From assembly GCA_026008535.1 (NCBI GenBank), contig BRKX01000009.1, positions 65,321,720-65,385,719 of the forward strand: DNA of 64,000 nt, in the 5' to 3' direction. Both the position numbers and the translations under genes were made by a program. Source of the DNA: Perilla frutescens (Eukaryota; Streptophyta; Magnoliopsida; Lamiales; Lamiaceae). Positions 44,735-56,974 of this stretch are shown here, in pieces (the first letter of the stretch is position 1; the number at the start of each line of letters is the position of its first letter). Below the pieces are notes generated by a model. The model was not told where the DNA came from, did no database searches, and was given only the letters and a program-made list of their open reading frames with translations.

Positions 44735-46709
44735 GCTACAAGACTTTCAACACTCTATTATTGAACTGTGTAAATGAATACTAGCTTTCTTTAAAAGACT
44801 TGAATCTCTATCTCAAGACAAACAATTTTCTCAAGATATCCGTTTCAAGAAAACAGCACAAAGCATGCCACAAATAACACATGCTTCATGAGTCTAACAC
44901 CCTCAAAAACTACTCAAGGCATAAACAGTATTAATCTTTTGCCACTTACTATGACTTAAGCGTTTGTGTGTGCGCGAAATTCAAAATTGAATCTTTCTGC
45001 GTGCCAACAAAATCTGAATCTTGAATACCCGTCAGCATAAATTACACTTAAAAAAAAAGTAAAAAAGAAGAAGAGGAATTTGTGGGTGTAACGGCAATAA
45101 AAGTGAAAAAAGATTTATGGATCGAGGCCGGGAGGGCGAGTGGCGAGGGCAAACCAGAAAGCAAGCATTTTAGATCGAATTTTGAGGGTTGCAACAGAAG
45201 GGATTATGATTGTCAGCAACGGCGTGGACATTATTTTCATGAAGAGAAGAAAAATCAAGAACACAAAGTGAGTATTGACTCTGCTTTAGCGAGAGAATGA
45301 GATGAACAGCTGAACAGACAGAAATCTAGTGAAAAAACTGCATCTTTTTCTTCTTCACGGTGTCGAATTCCTGCATTTCAGAATCTTTTTGGTTAATTCG
45401 ATGAATTGAGATAAGGCAAAAAAGGAAAAGAGACAGAATATTTGCTCAGAATTTGTGAAGGTTTTTGTTTGTATGTGTAGGAACAGCCAAAAAGGCCAAG
45501 TTGCTCCTAGCAAAAAGAAGCAAAGCTTGTGATCATTTCAATGGCTTTTTCGTTCTTTATAAATAAATATGAAACTAAGCTAAAGTCAACTGGTTTGGGA
45601 TAAAGTAATAAAAATTTTTTTTTTAAAATTTTTAAAATTATTTTCCACCTTAGATAAATTTTATTTAATGCTACTTTCATAAAAATTCAATCCAGGGCCT
45701 TGTTCACATTTAAAGCTTCAACTTATCCTTAGCCGCCTTCATATTTTCTAAATTAAGCCATGGAGATCGAGAGGTCGAATCTCCTCAATATCATAGGTCG
45801 GATGTATAAGTAAAAAATAAAATAAAAAAATAAGGCAATCGATTATAATCTGTTTAAGATATTGTCTACATATTATTGATAATATTTTTATGTCGTTGTT
45901 ATTATCCATTTAAGAGTAAGTGATCGGAATTCGATCCTCAATTTTCCCTCACCATCTCACACATAAAAGAAATGTATTGAAACAAACAAAATACATACAT
46001 TCAGTCTCACTAACATCAACTTATTTTTTTTCATAGATTGAGAAGAAAATGTAGTAGATAATATTTGAATTTGTAAATATTGATGTGCTATTTTTTGCAC
46101 TAGTGATAAATGTCAAAATAATTACATAACTGTTGAAATTAGATTTCATTAATAATTTGTTAGTAAAATGAATAATAGTAAGTGATTTTAGAAAGAAAAC
46201 AAGCCTAAAATTTGATATCGATTAATGGAGAGAAGGAAAATGGACATTTTTTTTCCCTTTTTGTTTTTGAAAAAATAAAATAAACTTATCTTAGTGGTTG
46301 TAGAGAGTAGTATTCTAAGTTATTTATGCCACAACTACTACACAAGGGAATACTTTATAAGATGCACATGTCACATTTTTTTATTTTCTTTCTTAAATAG
46401 AAGTTCAAACAAATTTAATTATATAAGATAAATAAGTCACATTTTTTTATTTTCTCCTTTAATTAATATGTGGTTGAAATTTAATATTTAAATTCCATCA
46501 ATTCACGTCATCATGTTGTTGACTCCTTGTGATAATTAAATTCGCAAATTGCAACTAGCACGTTACAATATGAATGAACCATGTATTTTTAGGCTTAGCA
46601 ATATTTAGCAATGGCAAAAAGATTAGATATAACGGGTGCGGGTTATCTTCGACATTTAAAAAAAGAAAGGCTCAGATGTAATGAGATTGTCCAAGTCGAA
46701 AATTTAGAA

Positions 46710-46758
<49 letters not shown>

Positions 46759-46960
46759 TTTTATGCATCATACTTTTCTAGAACACCATTATTTTTCATA
46801 CATTTATAAACATCATTATTTCTTTAACTAGTCTTGAATTATTATGTTGAAATTTTATATTTGAATTAGAAATTTAATAGGAGTATTCGTTTTTTTTTAT
46901 TTACTTCTATTTTGTTTTAGTTCTGATTTTGATGGAGAGAGGGTTTTAAAACTGAAATAA
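44735..46960. other. Upstream region of the bHLH gene and AT-rich intergenic DNA
   Basis: Positions 44735-45520 are likely promoter and 5' leader, less AT-rich than the surroundings, with a minus-strand TATTTATAAAG near 45558-45568. The plus-strand frame at 45082-45300 has no recognisable family. A pure (AAT)n run occupies about 46711-46757. Nothing else supported. Confidence 0.4.
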
Positions 46961-46982
46961 CTCTATAAGTTAATGTTGCAAA

Positions 46983-47333
46983 TACTACAAGAAATTCGTT
47001 ATTTAGTGACAAACACATTCCAACGAATTAGTGATGAAATATCCGTTGCTACCATTTCACTTCTATCTAACGACGGACATCTGTGGTTAGCATACGACAA
47101 TCAACGTGACTTTTCTAGTGATAGATTGGGTCCGTCGTTAAAGTTCAAGACGACTGTTGATGACGACAATATTTACGACGGATCGGTCCGTCGTTATCAC
47201 TTAACGACCGTCTGTATTTGTTGTTAAATTTGCTTCCGATGAAAAATTTAACGACGGACAGTCCGTCGTTAGGACATCCTAACGACAGAAAAATGGGCGT
47301 TACTGACGGACTTGCCCATCACTTCTTGTAGTA
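46983..47333. mobile_element. CACTA-like MITE with ACGACGGA internal repeats
   Basis: The termini TACTACAAGAA and TTCTTGTAGTA are inverted and match the CACTACAAGAAA terminus typical of plant CACTA elements. The interior carries many GACGGA / TCCGTCGTTA words in both orientations. The translation at 46973-47227 is a by-product of these repeats. No transposase. The target duplication is not obvious. Confidence 0.65.
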
Positions 47334-48364
47334 AGAGGTTAATTTGATTTGATTTACCTAATATAATTAGACATAAAAATAGTGTTTAATTGAGTGAAAT
47401 TAGTAAACCAATATTCGGCTAACTGCTACCTGTACTACAAACTTTTTGGCCTCAGATTCTTGAATAATTAACTAATTAATTAATAAAATCAAACATAGCT
47501 TCCAATTATTTTATTTTTGACTTAGGTTCGATTGGCTTATGAGTATCCTACCCTTTTGACTTTCTATTAATTTGTATATTCGAGTCTAGATTCAATTTAT
47601 CTGGAGACTCATATATACCTCATCTCACAAATATAATATCTTTATAGATAATTAAATGTAGTTATATATAACTAAATTAAATATAATGCCTTATAAATAA
47701 TTTATCCGAAATGTTTCAAGTGCAATGATTTAGTTGATAGAAAGACAATTTCGTGATTTAATTATAGAGATTATAATTTTATAATAATAATAATTATCAA
47801 AATAATGTGTTTGACAGTGGTACACACAAAAATGTGGAACAAATTCAAGATATCCTATGTGAACACACCAGATTTTCGGTGACATTTTTTTATGACATCT
47901 TCTGTGCCAAACTTTTATTGTTTTATAATTTTTTTAACTTATTATGATTTAATTATATATATTTTTTTATTTATGGTTCATTCTTCCCTAAATATATATG
48001 ATATATTAACAAAATTTAAAAAATAATTATGACACACATAATGTAACACGGTTGACATAGAGAATTTGATCCAATACGTGAAGCGGTTTGGTTATACTAG
48101 TTGTCGTAATTTTACTAGATATTTTTTGGTGATTTGATTTGCATTGACTACAAAGTTCATGTTATTTCTAATTAAACTTATGAAGGCTTAATAAAATAAA
48201 AAAATATAAAATTTATGAAATTGGATAACTTTAATAATGCTATTATATATATATATATATATCGTAACATTAAATTGAATTGACTTTAATAAATATTTAT
48301 GTGAATTGGTAGAGTGATACAGGAGATCATATTGTTATAACATGCATGTAACAATAATATCACA

Positions 48365-48752
48365 TGGAATTTTCTATTACATTCTCTGTGTTATACTCCA
48401 TGTTCCACTTTCAAATTATAAGTTTTTCTTGTATTTTTTTTTTTCAATTTTATTTTTTTGTGATTGAGTTTAATTTTATGATTGTTTTAAGTTCAACCCA
48501 CCCAATTAAGGCTTATAATTATTTTTTAATATTTAATTTACAATTTTCAATTAATGATTCATTATTATGGTTGGTTTATTCAAAATTATGTTTTATAATT
48601 TTTTTAATTCATTTTTTTGTTGATAAATATTGACTATGATTATTTATGTTATAACTAATTTTTATTTAATAATAAATATTATTAAAATTATAAATTTGAT
48701 AACAAAATACGGAGTGAAATACGAAATAGTGTAACAGTAAATTTCAACCCTA
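48365..48752. repeat. AT-rich palindromic element
   Basis: The left end GGAATTTTCTATTACATTC and the right end GTGTAACAGTAAATTTC are diverged inverted repeats. The interior (CCCACCCAATTAAGGCTTAT, then TATTGACTATGATTATTTAT) matches intron 2 of the X8 genes. Confidence 0.5.
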
Positions 48753-48937
48753 ATAATGTATATCAAAATGAAAAAAAAAAAAAAAAAAACCTGCCTCAAG
48801 ACGAAGTGAATCCGGACATTATATCCAATCGATCAATAATTTTCTAAGATATATAATGTATCATATATATATTATATTGATCATAAATTTAGTATTACAC
48901 TAATTTTGTTTTTACTACTAAACATTCTTAATAAACT

Positions 48938-48995
48938 ATTTATGTCAAGGTAATAGCTCGAGCTTTTCAAACGTTACTTCGCATTTGCGGCATTT
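48938..48995 (+). promoter_or_regulatory. Conserved upstream block of the cysteine protease genes (copy D)
   Basis: ATTTATGTCAAGGTAATAG, then CTTTTCAAACGTTACTTCGC and ATTTG, about 420 bp before the ATG. Matches the blocks at 19707-19764 (inverted) and 53817-53878. Confidence 0.45.
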
Positions 48996-49335
48996 GATAT
49001 CGACAAAAAAAAAAAAAAAAAAAATGATCGTGGTGTGGCTGCTAGAGTCAAACAAAATATCCAATGATCGTTTTGTGGCTACTCGATGATACGAATATAT
49101 ATATTAGAACAATAATTTTAAACAACAATACAAACGCATAAATGTTTACCTAGTTCATCATGATGCGACAAATTAATTGTAATATATATATATATATACA
49201 AATATATGTCATACCATATAATTGTATCGAAGAACATTAGAAAAATGCATGGCGTGTTATATAACTTGCCCGGTTTTCCATTCAATCATGACCCTAATTT
49301 TGTCTCAGAAAAATAAAATATTGGCTCTTAAATAC

Positions 49336-49344
49336 CTATAAATA
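49336..49344 (+). promoter_or_regulatory. TATA box of cysteine protease D
   Basis: CTATAAATA 71 bp upstream of the ATG, in the same setting as copies C and E. Confidence 0.65.
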
Positions 49345-49414
49345 CCTCGTACCCCTTGATATTGGATGCACACCTTCCTCCTTTGTAATAATTTAGTTCA
49401 AAACATAACTAAAG

Positions 49415-50573
49415 ATGGCTATGCTCACACTCTGCAGATGGAGGCTTCTTTTAGCTGCAGTTTTGGTGTTGGAGATGTGGGCTTCTCTCACTGCAGCACG
49501 AACTGCACCTCATGCATCAATGGTTGAGAGGCATGAGAAATGGATGGTGGAGAATGGACGTGTGTACAAAGATGAAGCAGAGAAGGCAAAGAGATTCAAC
49601 ATATTCAAGGACAATGTGGTGTATATCGAGTCGTTTAATGAAGCTGCAGCTGCTAGGCCTTACAAGCTTGGCATCAACAAATTTGCTGATCTGACAAATG
49701 ATGAATTTAAGGCTTCTAGAAATGGATACAAGGTGGTCACATCTCACCCTAAGTCGTCGTCTAAGCTTTCGTCGTTTAGGTATGCAAATGTGACTGCAGC
49801 TCCAGCCAGCATAGACTGGAGGACCAAGGGTGCTGTTACTGCTGTTAAGGATCAAGGCCAATGTGGTAAGTTAGTAACATCAGTTTATGATCACACATTA
49901 CTTATATATATGCATTTTTCATGGGTAGAAAGAAATTATGGGTCTGATTTTGCATATGTAAAACCAAAACACAGGATGTTGCTGGGCATTTTCAGCTGTT
50001 GCAGCCACAGAAGGAATCAATCAGCTCACAACAGGGAATCTGGTTTCACTATCTGAACAACAACTTGTGGATTGTGACACGAGTGAAGATCAGGGGTGCA
50101 ATGGTGGACTAATGGACTACGCGTTTGAGTATATCATTAGCAACAAAGGCCTCACAACCGAGTCCAATTACCCTTACCAAGGAGTTGATGGCACCTGCAA
50201 CACGAAGAAGGCATCATCAGACGCTGCCAAGATCACGGGGTACGAGGATGTTCCTGCCAACAGTGAGTCTGCATTGCTGAAAGCTGTGGCGAGCCAACCA
50301 GTATCAGTAGCCATTGATGCAAGTGGTTCCGATTTCCAATTCTACTCGAGTGGAGTATTCACTGGACAGTGTGGAACCGAGCTAGACCATGGTGTCACTG
50401 CAGTTGGCTATGGCACGGCTAGTGATGGAACCAAGTACTGGCTCGTGAAGAATTCGTGGGGAATGAGCTGGGGAGAGAAGGGATACATTAGGATGCAGAG
50501 GGATATTGGAGCTGCAGAAGGTATCTGTGGCATTGCCATGGAGGCCTCTTATCCAATTGCTGAAAAATGTTGA
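49415..50573 (+). CDS. Papain-like cysteine protease, SAG12/SAG39 type, copy D
   Basis: Two exons, 49415-49865 and 49975-50573; 349 aa. Signal peptide about 1-28 (LLLAAVLVLEMWASLTA). The I29 propeptide has ERFNIN (EKAKRFNIFKDNVVYIESFN; the usual Glu of VEY is Val here). Mature part from about 129. Catalytic Cys153 (CGCCWAFS), His289, Asn310 and oxyanion Gln147 are all present, so it should be active. The intron is 109 bp and nearly identical to that of copy E. One difference near the active-site Asn: NSWGMSWGE, where copies C and E have NSWGTSWGE. It ends YPIAEKC with an extra C-terminal Cys. Likely secreted or vacuolar proteolysis, by analogy with SAG proteins used in senescence and pollen or tapetum turnover. 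Confidence 0.94.
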
Positions 50574-50997
50574 AATTAATTTGTCTGTGGTACGCGAGTT
50601 AATTTTCATAGCGAAGTTGGCAGCTGTTATATATGTGTGAATATATTTATGTAAATTACTTCTCATATTGTAAATAGTTGATGGAATTATATATATATAC
50701 ACACACACATATGTAACCTACAAGTTTGATTTATATAACCATGATGGGTATTGATTAGAAACGTATAATTATTGGAGTGAATTGCTACCTTATAACATGC
50801 ATGAACTCATAAAATTATATAAAAATTCATATACAAAGCAGAAGAATTTCCATACAAATATATATAATAATGATTTAAAAAAAAAATACATACTCCATGC
50901 GTCCTAAAATTATAATATCATCTCTTATGTTTTTATTTGTCCCAAAAATATTGATCCCTTTCCTTGCTAAATGGACTATAAATAACAATTTTCTTAA

Positions 50998-51028
<31 letters not shown>

Positions 51029-51283
51029 TTATTTAATGAATATGTGAATTGATAATTAATATTTCATTTTGGTGAGCGATTCAAAAAAAAAAACTATCAC
51101 AAAGTAAGGCAATGTGAATTGGGACTTATTTCCCACATGAGATCCACTATTCAAAATTGTGTAGTTTTAATAATATTTTTTTATAAAAATAAAATTTATT
51201 ATATTATAACTAACCCTAATTAATATTTATTGTTGGAAATTGAAATTTTAAAGAAGGAAAAAGGTACCAAAACACAATACTTA

Positions 51284-51885
51284 GGAGTTGATTGGTATAA
51301 TAGAATGGAATTAGTTATAAATGGAATGAGCTTAGGAATGGAATGAGGGTCTGAATGAAATGACGATTCTTATGATTGGTATGTCTGCGCAATGAAATAT
51401 CAGTTTTTTTTTTATCTTATATAATTAATATTTTATATAATTTGAAATTTTCTTATAATTGAATAAAGTGTACGTAGTAGTTAATAAATATCAACACATG
51501 CCTTAATTTATTTTTTATATTTTTAAACCCCATTTTTATTTTTTAGTATATGATTTTTCCTAATTTTTTTAGCAAATTATAATTTATTTATTTTTATTCT
51601 AAAATGTTTAATTAATCAATATATAATAATTTGTATAGGCTAATAAAAATATTTTTACTTCATAGAAAAAATACTTTAACATTTCAATTTTTCGTTTGAA
51701 TATATTAAATTATATCAATACATAAATATTTTATATTGTATTATAATATATTTTTATGTTATGTTTATTTCAGCATCACTTTCATTTTTCTTCAACAAAA
51801 TTATAAAAACTATCAAAACTTGATTTTAACATATATTTTCAAATTATATTTTGAAAATAAATAAATAATATTAAAATAATTAAGA

Positions 51886-51922
<37 letters not shown>

Positions 51923-52195
51923 TATTTAATTTGATTTTTGATTTATTTTTCTAAATATGATAAAATAATATTATAAGATATGATTGTATATAAATATATC
52001 ATATATTAATTTTTTTGGTCATTAGGAATAACTAAACACATGGGGTGGGTGGAATGACTATTCCCCTTTCTTTGGGAATAGAGATTCCATTGGGAATGAC
52101 GATTCCTGATTTTGAATTATACCAATCGTCGGAATTGGAATGGACATAGGAATGATCATTCTATTCCATTCCATTCCACCGTATCAATCACGTCC
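51284..52195. mobile_element. PIF/Harbinger-like non-autonomous element
   Basis: Flanked by TTA duplications (51281-51283, 52196-52198). The ends GGAGTTGATTGGTATAATAG and the inverse of GGACGTGATTGATACGGTGG share most bases. Terminal regions are rich in GGAATGGAATG words. The interior is AT-rich, includes an (AAT)n run at 51886-51921, and has no transposase. Confidence 0.65.
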
Positions 52196-52196
52196 T

Positions 52197-53418
52197 TAAG
52201 GTATTGACCCAGTCCCGATTAGACACTTAAAGTATGACTTTGCTCATCAGACCCCTTAAACTATTTCAAATGTTGCAAATAAATACTTCCATCAAAAATA
52301 TTAATTTTTCGTAAGTAATTAATGTTAATTAAATGTGCAAAACTTTTACAACCTAATTTCAAGTGATTCAGGTGATAATATTATGCAATGTTGGGTATGG
52401 TTGGAAAGCTCTCATCATAGACTTTCTAATGGTACCCTCAATTCATCAATTGAATGTCAGATAATGGAGTAATTAGAAGGAGAAATCTCAAAGACGGTAG
52501 TTGACATATGAGATTTTTGTGCTATTTTAATTTTGTTAGTGTTTAAAGGCTATTTCGGCGTTAATTGAAAATCAATAAGTGGATTTTTGATGCTTGATTC
52601 TCCATTTGACTAAAATGTCGATTTCAGGTGATTAACGAAGAAGGCGAGGGCAAAAAGGAAGAAAACGAACATAGTAGGAACATGCGTGAGTCACAGGGCA
52701 ACTTCAGGCACGAGTGCTCACTTGCGCCCTAGACCCAAGTGTGCAGTGTGACTGGAGCACACTTAAACAACATGTTCCGTAGTTCACATCATGTGAACTA
52801 AGGCGCGACCAAGTACTCGCGCCATTTGGCGCGGTGTGCAGCGGGGGGACGGTGCGACCAGAATGCACTGATCCAACGAGGGGTATTTCTTCAGCCCGAG
52901 CGCAGTGTGCAGCATGACCCAGGGTACGACGACTGATCCCGTGTCACGCCTTGGGCCCTTTTCCGCGGATTTGTGCAATTTTTCTAATTTTGTAATTAAA
53001 TCTTGATATTACATTTTGACCTAAGTATATAAGGTCTCTTGATTTCAAATTTTGGGAGTTCTACACGTTACCTTACCTAGAATAGACTCTACTCTTGTAA
53101 AAGGCTTTGGAGTTGGAATTTTGGGTGCTTGGAAGCAATAGAAGTGGAGAGTTCAATCCATTTTGAGTTTTTAACATCAATTTGTCCAATCGAAACCTAT
53201 AGAGATACAATTTAGCCTAAATTGCACCACCAAATTTTCATGTTTAATTAACTTTAATTGATAATTGAAATTTAATATTTTTTTGGCGAAAGGGCCGATT
53301 GGGTAATTTAAAATAGTTTAAGGAGCTGATTGAGCCATGTAAAATAGTTTTAAAAAGCGAATGAGCCGAGTCATATATACTTTAAATGTGTAATTGGTAC
53401 TGTGTCAATATCTTAAAT
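52197..53418. mobile_element. Mutator-like or unknown TIR element, non-coding
   Basis: Left sequence AAGGTATTGACCCAGTCCCG and the inverse of the right end, AAGATATTGACACAGTACCA, are similar, and the similarity continues for about 100 bp (ACTTAAAGTATGACTT; CCCTTAAACTATTT). The interior contains an unusually GC-rich stretch (52690-52970) and a TATATAAGG near 53026. No clean target duplication, so the class is uncertain. Confidence 0.45.
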
Positions 53419-53449
53419 ATGTTTTTATACATTTTCCCTTTAAAAGAAT

Positions 53450-53816
53450 TATATCCCCTAAGTTTGGGATAATCATGCAACCCTAAAAATCAATTATATT
53501 AACTAAAAAAATAGTTAACCCTAAATAATAACGTAAAATTATTACTAAACCAAAAGAAATTAAAATTGAAGAAAAAATGGAAGAAAAACTCATAATTGTA
53601 ATTAATTATTGGTAGACGGTGACATAACTTTGGACTAGAGAATCTCATTTGTTTATTTCCATCCCGATTTTTTGAAGATAAATGATTTCCAGTAGGACAA
53701 ATTACAGGCATAACTAGATGTTACTTTTAGAAACCGTGATCAAGATCAACAGCTTACCTTTTCGGACAAACTGGCATGGAGTTCATAAATATAGTATTAA
53801 ACTCCCTTAATTAACA
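53450..53816. repeat. Partial AT-rich palindromic repeat upstream of cysteine protease E
   Basis: Positions 53460-53600 contain AACCCTAAATAATAACGTAA and AAAGAAATTAAAATTGAAG, words of the dispersed AT-rich family. Otherwise unremarkable. Confidence 0.35.
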
Positions 53817-53878
53817 ATTTATGTCAAAGATAATAGTTTCGATCTTTTCAAACGCTACTTCGCATTTGGCCTCATTTG
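53817..53878 (+). promoter_or_regulatory. Conserved upstream block of the cysteine protease genes (copy E)
   Basis: ATTTATGTCAAAGATAATAG, then CTTTTCAAACGCTACTTCGC and ATTTGG, about 251 bp before the ATG. Third member of the set at 19707-19764 and 48938-48995. Confidence 0.45.
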
Positions 53879-54027
53879 TAAAATATTCTTAAAATTTAGT
53901 GGTGATTGAGCTTAACACACACACATATGTAACTTGCCGGGCTTTCCAGGAAATCATGGACGTCGATTAATATAATTTTTTTCCCGATTCAAAGTCGAAA
54001 TAGAAGTCTAAATAATACCAAACGATT

Positions 54028-54036
54028 CTATAAATA
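54028..54036 (+). promoter_or_regulatory. TATA box of cysteine protease E
   Basis: CTATAAATA about 93 bp before the ATG at 54129. Confidence 0.65.
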
Positions 54037-54128
54037 CTTAATCCTTTTGTTAATGGATGCACAACTATCTAACTCTCCTCCTCTCTAATTATTCATCTCA
54101 AAACATTGAACATATCCAGTTTTTAAAG

Positions 54129-55287
54129 ATGGCTATGATCACACTCTGCAGATGGAGGCTTCTTTTAGCTGCAGTTTTGGTGTTGGAGATGTGGGCTTCT
54201 CTATCTGCAGCTCGAACTGCACCTCATGCATCTATGGTTGAGAGGCATGAGAGATGGATGGTGGACAATGGTCGTGTTTACAAAGATGAAGCAGAGAAGG
54301 CAAAGAGATTCAACATATTCAAGGACAATGTGGAGTATATCGAGTCGTTTAATGAGGCTGCAGCTGCTCGCCCTTACAAGCTTGCCATCAACAAATTTGC
54401 TGATCTGACAAATGATGAATTTAAGGCGTCTAGAAATGGATACAAGGTTGTCACATCTCACCCTAAGTCGTCGTCTAAGCTTTCGTCGTTTAGGTATGCA
54501 AATGTGACTGCAGCTCCAGCCAGCATAGACTGGAGGACCAAGGGTGCTGTTACTGCTGTTAAGGATCAAGGCCAATGTGGTAAGTTAGTAACATCAGTTT
54601 ATGATCACACATTACTTATATATATGCATTTTTCAAGAGTAGAAAGAAATTATGAGTCTGATTTTGCGTATGTAAAACCAAAACACAGGATGTTGCTGGG
54701 CATTTTCAGCTGTTGCAGCCACAGAAGGAATCAATCAGCTCACGACAGGGAATCTGGTTTCACTGTCTGAACAACAACTTGTGGATTGTGACACGAGTGA
54801 AGATCAGGGGTGCAATGGTGGACTAATGGACTACGCGTTTGAGTATATCATTAGCAACAAAGGCCTCACAACCGAGTCCAATTACCCTTACCAAGGAGTT
54901 GATGGCACCTGCAACACGAAGAAGGCATCATCAGACGCTGCTAAGATCACGGGGTACGAGGATGTTCCTGCCGACAGTGAGTCTGCATTGCTGAAAGCTG
55001 TGGCGAGCCAACCAGTATCTGTAGCCATTGATGCAAGTGGTTCCGATTTCCAATTCTACTCGAGTGGAGTATTCACTGGACAGTGTGGAACCGAGCTAGA
55101 CCATGGTGTGACTGCAGTTGGTTATGGCACAGCCAGTGATGGAACCAAGTACTGGCTCGTGAAGAATTCGTGGGGAACGAGCTGGGGAGAGAAGGGATAC
55201 ATTAGGATGCAGAGGGATATTGGAGCTGCAGAAGGTATCTGTGGCATTGCCATGGAAGCCTCTTATCCAATTGCTGAAAAATGTTGA
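54129..55287 (+). CDS. Papain-like cysteine protease, SAG12/SAG39 type, copy E
   Basis: Two exons, 54129-54579 and 54689-55287; 349 aa. An in-frame ATG exists at 54057, but Met at 54129 aligns with copies C and D and keeps the signal peptide at the N-terminus, so it is preferred. ERFNIN propeptide, Cys153 in CGCCWAFS, His289 in LDHGVTAVGYG, Asn310 in KNSWGTSWG and oxyanion Gln147 are intact. It differs from copy D at few positions, and the intron sequences are also nearly the same, so the duplication is recent or the copies have been homogenised by gene conversion. The C-terminus is YPIAEKC. Followed 1.7 kb downstream by the convergent X8 gene 3. Function as for copy D. Confidence 0.94.
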
Positions 55288-55397
55288 AATTTAGGATGAA
55301 CTTGTACAATTTCTCAGTGGCCTGCTTGACTGCTTCTTTGGAGGTGGCGTATCAAAATCATGTGTATATGTATGTATATATTTATGGAAATTAAATT

Positions 55398-55572
55398 ACT
55401 TCTGCTGTTCCAAGAATATGGAGAGAAAATTTTGCTAAATTTTTAAGAAAATGTAAGGGAATAAGATATTATTTGATATAGAAGGAATGTGTATATATCA
55501 ATCTAAAAAATTAATTATTAATTCTAGATTAAAATTCTAAAATAACAAATATTATGAAACGGAGGGAGTATA
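55398..55572. mobile_element. Stowaway-like MITE
   Basis: The right end GAAACGGAGGGAGTA is the classic inverse of TACTCCCTCCGTTTC. The left end TACTTCTGCTGTTCCAAGAA is its diverged partner. Non-coding. Confidence 0.5.
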
Positions 55573-56368
55573 AGTTTAGAACCTTATTTATATTTTATTT
55601 AAGGGCAGTATGTAATCACCTAATATATTTAGTATCAAAATTATGACTAATCTATCAGAATAACGTATAAATAGTAATGTAATCATCTAATATATTATTA
55701 TATTATTATTACAATAATAATTAATTTATGAGAGTATATTATTACTATTCTAAGATAGGCCAAATAAACGTGGAGTTTATTAGACCTGCCCAACCGATGT
55801 TGATTTCGATAATTATTGCTCCAACTTAATAACATAAATCAAAATGTCTTTTTTTTTTACTCACACACCTGATCTGATGATATTAAAAAAATTTGAACAT
55901 GTGACATTTGGTCTTCAAACAACCTCACTCCAACATTAAATCATCCCCACTGGAACACATATATCAAAATGTCTAACTTCTCACTAAACCTGTTTCCACA
56001 ATAGATTAGCAATTAAACCACGATTCTCAAAACTCTGCATCTATTTTTTTTTTTACAGTTCTCTACGAGCACAATATCATATAATTTTATTGATTATATA
56101 TATATATATATATATGTCAATATTAATTTGAATATAGTATGCTTCTTAGCCCTATTAATTTAACTAAAATTCACATTCAAGCACAATTATAAATTTGATA
56201 TTCTGAATTTGAAAAGCATACTTCTGATTAATTTCAACATTCATTTAAAATTTTAAATGAAAAAGGTCGTGCATTTTTTTTTGCTCTATGATTATAAAAC
56301 TTAGAGTTATATATATTTACAAAAATATATTTAAGCGAGAAATATATTATAATAAAATACAATTCAAT

Positions 56369-56640
56369 TCAATTCGACATATTTTTTAGACTACAATATA
56401 ATTCATCTTCTATCAGAGCGTAGCCAACGCATGTTCCGTCCCGATCGTTCATGAAGTCCAATAGCCGTTTGTAAGTCTCACAGGACTTGGTCGTGTTCCA
56501 GAAATGGTTTGTTAATAAGAAATTTAGGAAATACCCACTTTCTACTTCTCTATAATATACGAGCCAATTGATCAAGTTCTCGATTGTCGTGAGTGTGCAT
56601 GCCACAATTCAAGTGTGGTGTGAATTTTGGAAATGATCTG
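56369..56640 (-). other. Conserved block downstream of X8 gene 3, function unknown
   Basis: Inverted paralogue of 2236-2538, open on the minus strand with SCETYKRLLDFMN and DGTCVGYALIEDELY. It contains a stop just before the ATG where copy 1 has a sense codon (TGA against TCA after HHT). Unrecognised family. Conservation may only reflect shared duplication. Confidence 0.35.
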
Positions 56641-56974
56641 CGTTGGGCTTAAAATCTCGATCTAGCCACAGTCATTTTTAAAGAAACAGATTCCATACCA
56701 CATCACAACGATCTGTTTTGTTCATGTTCTGTATATTCGAATCGTTCTTTATCATTTCGACAAGAAAGATAAAAAAAAAATAATTAAAGAAGATATGATG
56801 CTCGTGTTAGTTCGTTTGTAATTCAAACAGCAACAAAATGCACAATTTGGTGATCTAATATTAGACTTATTATAAAAAAAAATTATTACTCATGTAACAA
56901 ACATGGCTTTCTTTTCATTCTTTCTTTTCTTATTACTTGTAACTCTTCAATTTCCTTGGAGCTGCACTCTTGGA

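Noticed and set aside
45082..45300. 72-codon open frame upstream of the bHLH gene
   Set aside because: No recognisable domain or splice context; probably promoter or leader sequence of the minus-strand bHLH gene.
52690..52980. Possible gene in the GC-rich island
   Set aside because: The only open frame (64 codons, minus strand) has no recognisable domain; the island lies inside a TIR-bounded element.
54057..54128. Upstream in-frame ATG as the start of protease E
   Set aside because: It would place 24 polar residues before the signal peptide; copies C and D start at the equivalent of 54129, and 54057 lies only about 20 bp after the TATA box.
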